Assembly (NCBI GenBank): GCA_019241735.1
Contig: JAFAWN010000339.1
Location: forward strand, 1-7,978
Source: Terriglobales bacterium
GTDB lineage: Bacteria; Acidobacteriota; Terriglobia; Terriglobales; Acidobacteriaceae
DNA: 7,978 nucleotides
Direction of reading: 5' to 3'
Below the pieces are notes generated by a model. That model was not told the origin of the DNA, made no database searches, and saw nothing but the letters and a program-made list of their open reading frames with translations. The position numbers and the translations under genes were made by a program. Each line of letters starts with the position of its first letter. The stretch's first letter is position 1. This document shows positions 1 through 4,271 of this stretch, piece after piece.

Positions 1-29
1 CCGCTTTTTCCAAGTTTACGTTTTTGCAT
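1..29 (-). CDS. Probable aldo/keto reductase, N-terminal fragment (cut by window edge)
   Basis: Only the first nine codons and two bases of a tenth are inside the window. They read MQKRKLGKS followed by a probable Gly. This matches the opening of the NADPH-dependent aldo/keto reductase family, whose members commonly begin M-x-x-R-x-L-G-x-S-G as the first strand of the TIM barrel. The start is well supported: AAGGAG at 36-41 on the minus strand lies six bases before ATG at 29-27. The gene follows the Sel1-repeat gene in the same direction, and the two reading frames overlap here. The family call rests on about ten residues plus the ribosome-binding site, so the exact substrate class cannot be given. 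The catalytic Asp-Tyr-Lys-His residues would lie outside the window. Confidence 0.5.
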
Positions 30-856
30 CTGGAACTCCTTTTAGATAACGCCGAAGATCGCATCGCGTGCTTTCCAAGAGCGTGGTACTCCTGTTCGTT
101 TGCAGGGAACGCGATATCTTCTTGGACTGCCCTGTCGGTTGGTTTAGCCGAGTATTCACGAGCCATTTCCTCCAGGAGCTCATCAATTCCGAGCGTCGAC
201 TGCCCGCCGAATGAGAACTCATGTTGCGGTGGAAAGAGCTTGGAGTATTGATCAACTTTGACTCTGGCGTCGGCAAAGCCTTGGGCTGCAGAAAGTCGAA
301 ACCAGCGGAGTGCTTCGTTCGGATCGGCGGAGACGCCCTTGCCAGCTTCATACATCAGACCCAAGTGATATTGCGCATCTGATTCGCCTTGTTCGGCAGA
401 CTTGCGGAACCAACTCATCGCTTCCTTGAAATTGCGTTTAGTCCCGCGTCCCAGGGCGTAAAACTCGCCGAGGTTAAACTGTGCATCGGCACTCCCCTGA
501 TTTGCGGCTTTTCGCCACCAATGCAGCGTTTCTTTGTCGGAATGACGTACACCTTTTCCGGTGGAGTATAAATATCCAAGAGTGGTTTCTGCAGCTACGA
601 GCCCTTTTTGTGCAGCCTCGGAGCACCACTTCGCAGCGAGCTTCTCGTCCTTCGGCAATAATCCGCCAACAATGTATCCCAACGCGAGTTGAAGTTGGGC
701 ATCAGCATCCCCTGCTGCGGCCTTTTGTTGCAAGGTTGAGAGGCCGTCTTTCCGTAGCCTTTCGTTGACCTGCTCACTTGTAGAGCGCTCGTCGGCTCGT
801 TGTGCTTTGCAGAGCGAGACCAAAAGCAAAAAGCAGAGGAAGCAACCCGTTTTCAC
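1..856 (-). CDS. Secreted Sel1-like repeat protein (C-terminus beyond window edge)
   Basis: The frame reads open from a GTG at 856-854 to the window edge, 285 codons with no stop. Residues 1-21 look like a Sec signal peptide: a Lys at position 2, then a Leu/Cys/Phe/Val-rich core and a cleavage region near KAQRA-DE. Four Sel1-like TPR repeats follow at about residues 48-84, 86-121, 122-157 and 158-193. Each shows the A-x-x-x-LG-x-x-Y-x-x-G-(K/R)-G pattern and ends W-x-x-x-A-A-x-x-G or a variant, such as WFRKSAEQG. Residues 194-265 are acidic and repeat-free. Sel1 arrays are protein-protein scaffolds, so an exported scaffold role is likely but the partner is unknown. GTG is the first usable start after an in-frame stop near 906-908; no strong Shine-Dalgarno precedes it, and an out-of-frame ATG-TGA overlaps it. 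Oddity: the frame runs into the downstream reductase start instead of stopping at a TAA just before that gene's ribosome-binding site, which lies in another frame. Confidence 0.8.
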   Translation of the reverse strand, partial: MKTGCFLCFLLLVSLCKAQRADERSTSEQVNERLRKDGLSTLQQKAAAGDADAQLQLALGYIVGGLLPKDEKLAAKWCSEAAQKGLVAAETTLGYLYSTGKGVRHSDKETLHWWRKAANQGSADAQFNLGEFYALGRGTKRNFKEAMSWFRKSAEQGESDAQYHLGLMYEAGKGVSADPNEALRWFRLSAAQGFADARVKVDQYSKLFPPQHEFSFGGQSTLGIDELLEEMAREYSAKPTDRAVQEDIAFPANEQEYHALGKHAMRSSALSKRSSRCKNVNLEKA

Positions 857-1061
857 ATGCGGCAGTCTACAGCAGTCCTGTGAATTGGTGAAATCAGGCC
901 TTCAGACTCAATGACCCGCTCGCCGAGTCTTGAAAAATCCGGTTTCACCACCATCCTGACCTACTGTACCCTCTCAGTTTTGCGTCGGAACGGTGTTAAC
1001 TAATTTCCTGGCGTGATAGTTCAGGAATCATTCAAAATCGGTCAGCACGTTAAGAGAGAGT
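857..1061. other. Intergenic region between Sel1 gene and tRNA-Glu, nothing recognised
   Basis: About 205 bases with no convincing reading frame, RNA gene or strong terminator. It would hold the promoter of the Sel1-repeat gene and the 3' trailer of the tRNA, both on the minus strand. I could not pick a good -35/-10 pair or a hairpin with a T-tract. Confidence 0.5.
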
Positions 1062-1136
1062 TGGTAGCGCTACCGGGAATCGAACCCGGGTTTGAAGATT
1101 GAGAATCTTCCGTCCTAACCCCTAGACGATAGCGCC
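1062..1136 (-). tRNA. tRNA-Glu (anticodon CTC)
   Basis: The minus strand folds into a full cloverleaf of 75 bases including an encoded CCA. The acceptor stem is GGCGCTA/TAGCGCT. The D arm begins GTC and closes GAC, typical of tRNA-Glu. The anticodon stem is GAAGA/TCTTC around the loop TTCTCAA, giving anticodon CTC (template positions 1101-1103), which reads GAG. The T arm is CCGGG-TTCGATT-CCCGG and the variable loop is four bases (AAAC). The discriminator is A. The first acceptor pair is G1-U72 instead of a Watson-Crick pair, and the base before G1 is U, which could pair with the discriminator A. Other helices are fully paired, so the gene appears functional. Confidence 0.95.
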
Positions 1137-1172
1137 ATTGCAAGATCGAAAAACCTGCGGAGTTGCGTTTCG

Positions 1173-1202
1173 ATAATACGTCCTCGGCTGCGAAGGGCAC
1201 AA
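1173..1202 (-). promoter_or_regulatory. Candidate promoter of tRNA-Glu
   Basis: On the minus strand a -35-like TTGTGC (1197-1202) and a -10-like TATTAT (1173-1178) are separated by 18 bases. The tRNA 5' end at 1136 lies 36 bases beyond the -10 element, a normal leader length for a tRNA transcript. It is a match to the general housekeeping sigma consensus only. Confidence 0.4.
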
Positions 1203-1334
1203 CCCCGGTAACTGCAACCGCCAGGGAAAGACATGCCGGAAGCCGTGAAGGCTGGCGGCGGTTCGATTTAATAAAATCCAACGCCCACAGCAGACGGTGA
1301 TTTGTCCAGCGTGTGCCTTCCGGCGATTTGCCTT

Positions 1335-1374
1335 GCAGCGATCTACGGTGCAGCGAAAATCTACGGTGCAGCGA
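1335..1374. repeat. Short direct repeats in the cassette leader
   Basis: The 16-mer ATCTACGGTGCAGCGA occurs exactly twice, at 1341-1356 and 1359-1374. Its GCAGCGA tail also occurs at 1335-1341, so that heptamer appears three times at spacings of 15 and 18 bases. It could be a decayed small tandem duplication or direct-repeat protein sites. Confidence 0.75.
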
Positions 1375-1399
1375 TCTGCCTTCCCCCAGTTTTTTAAAA

Positions 1400-1422
1400 G
1401 TATAGAAAGAAAGGCTTTATAC
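1400..1422 (+). promoter_or_regulatory. Candidate operator/promoter of the mutasome cassette
   Basis: GTATAGA and TTTATAC form an imperfect inverted repeat: seven-base arms, one mismatch, nine-base spacer. The right arm contains a -10-like TTATAC, and an A/T-rich TTAAAA lies 17 bases upstream of it as a weak -35. The site is about 170 bases before the chosen imuA start and about 17 before the alternative TTG start. A repressor site overlapping a promoter would suit an SOS-type cassette, but this is inference from symmetry and position only. Confidence 0.25.
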
Positions 1423-1591
1423 GCCGCAAAAATTCCTCTTGACAGGCCCTATCTTGCGGGAGGAGAGTAGGCGAAGAAAAAGCGAAAATACGTTACTTCA
1501 AGAGGGTAAGAACTGGATCGAGTGTGCGGGCAAACCTAAAAACTGCAATCCTGATTTTTCCCTGAATTCATCCCGTGGAAGCAGGTTTTTA

Positions 1592-2458
1592 ATGTCGTCT
1601 ATATCGCAATTGATGGGCGCGTCATTTATTGGCGTTTCGGATATTGGAGTATCGGGGGTCGGCGCCTCGAGCGCGGGGGCAGTTTTCCCTCCGAAAAAGG
1701 ATGCAGCGGCGGTTTTAAAACGGCTTCCGGCGAAGTGCGGATCGGCGGCAGTAAAAACTGCCTCACAGCTGGGCATAAGGCCGGCGCCGGAACGGGTTTC
1801 GAGCGGAATGGATGGCATCGACAGGTTGACCGGCGGCTTTCCGCGGGGAGGGTTGACAGAAATTTGCGGAAAATCGTCTTCGGGACGAAGCAGGGTGTTG
1901 CTGGCAGCGCTGGCAGCGGCCACGCAGCGGGGAGAAATCTGCGCGCTGGTCGATACCTCGGACGCCTTCGATCCAGTTTCGGCAGCGGCGGTGGGTATCA
2001 ATCTCGAAAGTTTGTTGTGGGTGCGGTGCGGAGAAAAGAAGAGAGGGTTGGATTCATTGCAGCAAAATGTTGGCGGTCAAAAAGTGGCTGGAGAAAGCGT
2101 GAAGGGAAAAGATACGCGGCCACAAAAAGATGCCGCGCAACAAGCGTTTAGAAAAAAAGCGGCAGACCGGGTGGAGCAGGCATTAAGGGTCACCGATTTG
2201 CTTTTGCAGAGCGGGGGCTTTGGCATCATTGCCATGGATCTGGCCGACGTTCCGGTAAGGGCGGTCCGGCGAATCCCATTAGTGTCGTGGTTCCGCTTTC
2301 AGCGCGCGGTGGAGAATCTGCCCACCATATTGTTGGTTGTGGCCCCGGAACCCTGCGCGCAGACCTGCGCATCGCTGGTATTGAATCTGTCTTCAAGTGC
2401 GAGTTCTGAATTACTGGAAAAAGGAGGCCGTCGCACACGCGGCTGTTGGATGAATTAA
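1592..2458 (+). CDS. imuA: ImuA-like RecA-fold mutasome accessory protein, C-terminus frameshifted
   Basis: First gene of the cassette. ImuA is the RecA-like partner of ImuB and DnaE2 in error-prone translesion synthesis. From ATG 1592 the frame gives 288 residues. The start was chosen for a weak GCAGG six bases upstream; the frame is open back to a TTG at 1439. Residues 1-60 are low-complexity (Gly/Val/Ser, then Ala/Lys). The RecA-like core begins near residue 70 (SSGMDGIDRLTGGFPRGGLTEI). The Walker A site is GKSSSGRS at 93-100, with Arg99 where the catalytic Lys normally sits. A Walker B-like IIAMDLAD is at 212-219, and the ImuA-typical WFRFQRAVENLPTILLVVAPEP is at 233-254. A charged insert, about 148-198, interrupts the core. 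After Lys277 the frame yields only 11 unrelated residues, then TAA. The expected family C-terminus continues in the -1 frame (2422-2553). The gene is therefore either damaged or read by frameshifting; ImuB and DnaE2 downstream are intact. Confidence 0.8.
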   Translation: MSSISQLMGASFIGVSDIGVSGVGASSAGAVFPPKKDAAAVLKRLPAKCGSAAVKTASQLGIRPAPERVSSGMDGIDRLTGGFPRGGLTEICGKSSSGRSRVLLAALAAATQRGEICALVDTSDAFDPVSAAAVGINLESLLWVRCGEKKRGLDSLQQNVGGQKVAGESVKGKDTRPQKDAAQQAFRKKAADRVEQALRVTDLLLQSGGFGIIAMDLADVPVRAVRRIPLVSWFRFQRAVENLPTILLVVAPEPCAQTCASLVLNLSSSASSELLEKGGRRTRGCWMN

Positions 2459-2553
2459 AGGTGGATGTGGAGGTAATGCAATCGCGGTTGGATCGGAAAC
2501 CGTCGCAATCAGTGACAGCAGAATTTTCGGCTGACCGGCACCGACTGGCATAA
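2422..2553 (+). pseudogene. imuA: Out-of-frame C-terminal segment of imuA
   Basis: The -1 frame is open from 2410, just after a TGA at 2407-2409, to a TAA at 2551-2553. Read from 2422 it encodes 43 residues beginning RRPSHTRLLDELKVDVEV, then a Q-S-R-L-D-R-K-P-S-Q-S-V pattern. From memory this resembles ImuA tails of acidobacteria (a [S/T]H-x-[R/Q]-L-L motif, a VEV strand, then RKP-x-QSV). The in-frame tail of the upstream CDS, by contrast, looks like noise. The junction probably lies at the A-run 2418-2422: adding one A would join the frames into a 320-residue protein. No usable start with a Shine-Dalgarno lies inside the segment, so independent translation is unlikely. A recent single-base deletion, a sequencing error or recoding could each explain it. 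Confidence 0.7.
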
Positions 2554-2600
2554 AACGCGATGCGTTAGCGGTTGAGAGGTTGGTGATCCTCAATGTAATG

Positions 2601-2659
2601 TAGTCCGCCCCAACGAAGTCAACCCCATTTTAGTCAACCCCAACGTAGTCAACCCAGCC
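2601..2659. repeat. 15-bp tandem repeat, four copies, abutting the imuB start
   Basis: Units start at 2601, 2616, 2631 and 2646. The clearest unit is TAGTCAACCCCAACG (2631-2645). Copy 1 has CG for the AA at unit positions 6-7. Copy 2 begins with A and ends ATTT. Copy 4 matches for ten bases and then runs into the imuB ATG at 2660. The array replaces the spot where a ribosome-binding site would be expected. In the imuB frame the units would read VRPNE/VNPIL/VNPNV/VNPA with no stop, but no start codon precedes them in that frame. The 15-bp period keeps frame if copies are gained or lost. Confidence 0.85.
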
Positions 2660-4249
2660 ATGACTGCTTATGCCTGCATCTTCGTCCCTGATTTTCCCGT
2701 GGCCGCGCTGCTTCGCTCCCACCCTGAATGGCGCTTGCAACAAATTGCGGTAGTAGGCGGCGAAGCCCCGCTGCAAAAAGTTGTTTCTGTGAATGAAAGC
2801 GCGCGCCGCGCGGGAATTGAACTGGGAATGACAAAAAGCCAGGTGGAAACGCTGCCGGGGTTGATGCTGTGTCCACGGTCTTTATCGGAGGAGGCAGTTG
2901 CTCACGCAGTATTGCTGAATTGCGCGCAGTCGTTCTCGCCGCGAATCGAGGATGCAGGATTGGACACTGTAAACGTGGATTTGCGGGGCTTGCAATCACT
3001 TTTCGGATCCGCCGCAAATGTCGCCAGCAATTTGGCGGCAAGGGTGCGGGATTGCGGGCTGAACGCCAATATTGCGATTGCTTCCAATCCGGATACCGCG
3101 GCAATAGCGGCACGCGGATTTTCAGGCGTGACCATCATTCCGGCGGGGGAAGAAGCGCGACGGTTGAGCAGCTTGCCGGTAGAGATTTTGCTGGACGGGT
3201 CGTTTTTTAATAGATCGGTGTTTGATGAGTCGCGGAAGTCCAATCCAGAAGCGGAACAGTTTTTAGAAACTTTCCATCGCTGGGGAGTGCGTACCCTGGG
3301 AGCGCTGGCGGCATTGCCGGCAGCGTCTTTCAGCGAAAGATTGGGGCAGGCGGGATTGCATCTGCAATGCCTGGCGCGCGGAGAAATTTTCCGCACTCTG
3401 GTTCCGGTCGAGGCGCCGCTGGTGTTTGAAGAGTCGATCGAGCTGGAATATCCGTTGACGTTGCTGGAACCACTGGCATTTTTGCTAAACCAATTACTGG
3501 AGCAATTATTCGCGCGTTTGAACGCATTTGCCTTTGCCACACAGCAATTGCGGCTTCGCCTGGAGTTGGCAGACGGCATCCGGGAAGAAGAGACGTGCAG
3601 CGATTCCGCCGCCGGCATCCAAATTTTCGAACGCACTCTTCGCCTTCCGCTTCCCTTGCGCGATTCTTCGACCTTCCTCAAATTATTACATCTGGATTTA
3701 CAGGCGCATCCGCCAGGGGCGCCCATTCTCAAGATTCATCTGCGCGCGGAACCGGTGAAGCCACGAACCGCGCAGAGCGGGCTTTTTGCCCCGCCGGCCC
3801 CGGAGCCGGAAAAATTGGAATTAACGCTGGCGCGGATTGCAGCAATTGTGGGAGAAGAGCACGCGGGCTCGGTGGAGTTATTGGATAGCCATCGCCCTGA
3901 AAGTTTTCGTATGCGGCATTTTGTCCCGCAGGAATCAGAAGGAGAGGAAACGGAGCGGAAGAAAACCGCGCCCATCATGGCGCTGCGCATTTTGCGGCCA
4001 CCGTGGCGGACAAAAGTTGCGCTGTGCAATGGTCAGCCGGCGCGGATTGCGTGCTTTCAAGAGAAGCCGCAAAAAGAAATCCTCTGGGCAGCAGGCCCCT
4101 GGCGCTCGACCGGCGATTGGTGGGAGCAAAAAGGCTGGGCGCGGGATGAGTGGGACATTGCGGTGCAGGAAGACTCGAGCATCGCGTTTTACCGCCTGGT
4201 GCGTAATCTGCTGAGCGGTGAATGGTTTCTGGAAGGGACCTATGACTGA
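2660..4249 (+). CDS. imuB: ImuB, Y-family-like mutasome adaptor protein
   Basis: 529 residues, normal length for ImuB. The protein is related to Y-family DNA polymerases and acts at the replisome as the hub that binds the sliding clamp and recruits DnaE2 and ImuA. It opens MTAYACIFVPDFP, the standard ImuB start, with Asp11 at the first polymerase metal position. The second acidic motif reads I-E-D-A-G-L-D (96-102) in place of the Y-family I-D-E-A-Y-L-D, so both acidic side chains are present but swapped. V-D-L-R-G-L-Q-S-L-F-G follows at 106-116. A helix-hairpin-helix segment lies at about 207-241 and a little-finger-like region at about 245-365. The clamp-binding motif QSGLF is at 372-376, followed by the typical PPAPEPEKLELTLARI. 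The C-terminal tail ends FYRLVRNLLSGEWFLEGTYD, a family hallmark. There is no Shine-Dalgarno before ATG 2660; the 15-bp repeats occupy that place. dnaE2 starts 22 bases after the stop. Whether it retains polymerase activity cannot be told; adaptor is the safe call. Confidence 0.93.
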   Translation: MTAYACIFVPDFPVAALLRSHPEWRLQQIAVVGGEAPLQKVVSVNESARRAGIELGMTKSQVETLPGLMLCPRSLSEEAVAHAVLLNCAQSFSPRIEDAGLDTVNVDLRGLQSLFGSAANVASNLAARVRDCGLNANIAIASNPDTAAIAARGFSGVTIIPAGEEARRLSSLPVEILLDGSFFNRSVFDESRKSNPEAEQFLETFHRWGVRTLGALAALPAASFSERLGQAGLHLQCLARGEIFRTLVPVEAPLVFEESIELEYPLTLLEPLAFLLNQLLEQLFARLNAFAFATQQLRLRLELADGIREEETCSDSAAGIQIFERTLRLPLPLRDSSTFLKLLHLDLQAHPPGAPILKIHLRAEPVKPRTAQSGLFAPPAPEPEKLELTLARIAAIVGEEHAGSVELLDSHRPESFRMRHFVPQESEGEETERKKTAPIMALRILRPPWRTKVALCNGQPARIACFQEKPQKEILWAAGPWRSTGDWWEQKGWARDEWDIAVQEDSSIAFYRLVRNLLSGEWFLEGTYD

Positions 4250-4271
4250 AAAATTGGGAGCTTGTCGCTGA

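Larger units (their letters stand above)
1203..1591. other. Non-coding leader upstream of the imuA-imuB-dnaE2 cassette
   Basis: About 390 bases without a convincing gene. The + frame of imuA stays open upstream to a TTG at 1439. That stretch has no Shine-Dalgarno placed for the TTG, and its residues look unlike the family, so I treat it as leader. A strong purine run (GGGAGGAGAG, about 1458-1467) has no start codon at a useful distance. The stretch also holds the GCAGCGA repeats (1335-1374) and the imperfect palindrome at 1400-1422. Damage-inducible cassettes of this kind are usually under LexA control. I could not identify a recognisable LexA box, such as GAAC-N4-GTTC or GTTC-N7-GTTC. Confidence 0.45.

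Noticed and set aside
1042..1281. Minus-strand open frame of 79 codons with a hydrophobic N-terminal stretch
   Set aside because: It runs through the whole tRNA-Glu gene, so it is a chance frame.
1439..1444. TTGACA as a perfect -35 element
   Set aside because: No -10-like hexamer lies 16-18 bases downstream; that stretch is purine-rich and GC-rich.
1439..1591. 51-codon N-terminal extension of imuA from a TTG at 1439
   Set aside because: No Shine-Dalgarno is placed for the TTG, the residues are unlike the family, and the ATG at 1592 has a weak but positioned site. It remains possible.
2554..2566. AACGC-GAT-GCGTT palindrome just after the -1 frame stop of imuA
   Set aside because: The arms are only five bases with no T-tract, too short for a terminator, and the symmetry is common by chance. 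It is kept only as a note.
2572..2593. TTGAG...CTCAA inverted repeat between imuA and imuB
   Set aside because: A five-base stem with a long loop and no following T-run is not a convincing terminator.
2902..3732. Long minus-strand open frame of 276 codons opposite imuB
   Set aside because: It is Ser/Arg/Asn-rich with no domain pattern and lies antisense to a clear imuB; it is a codon-bias shadow.
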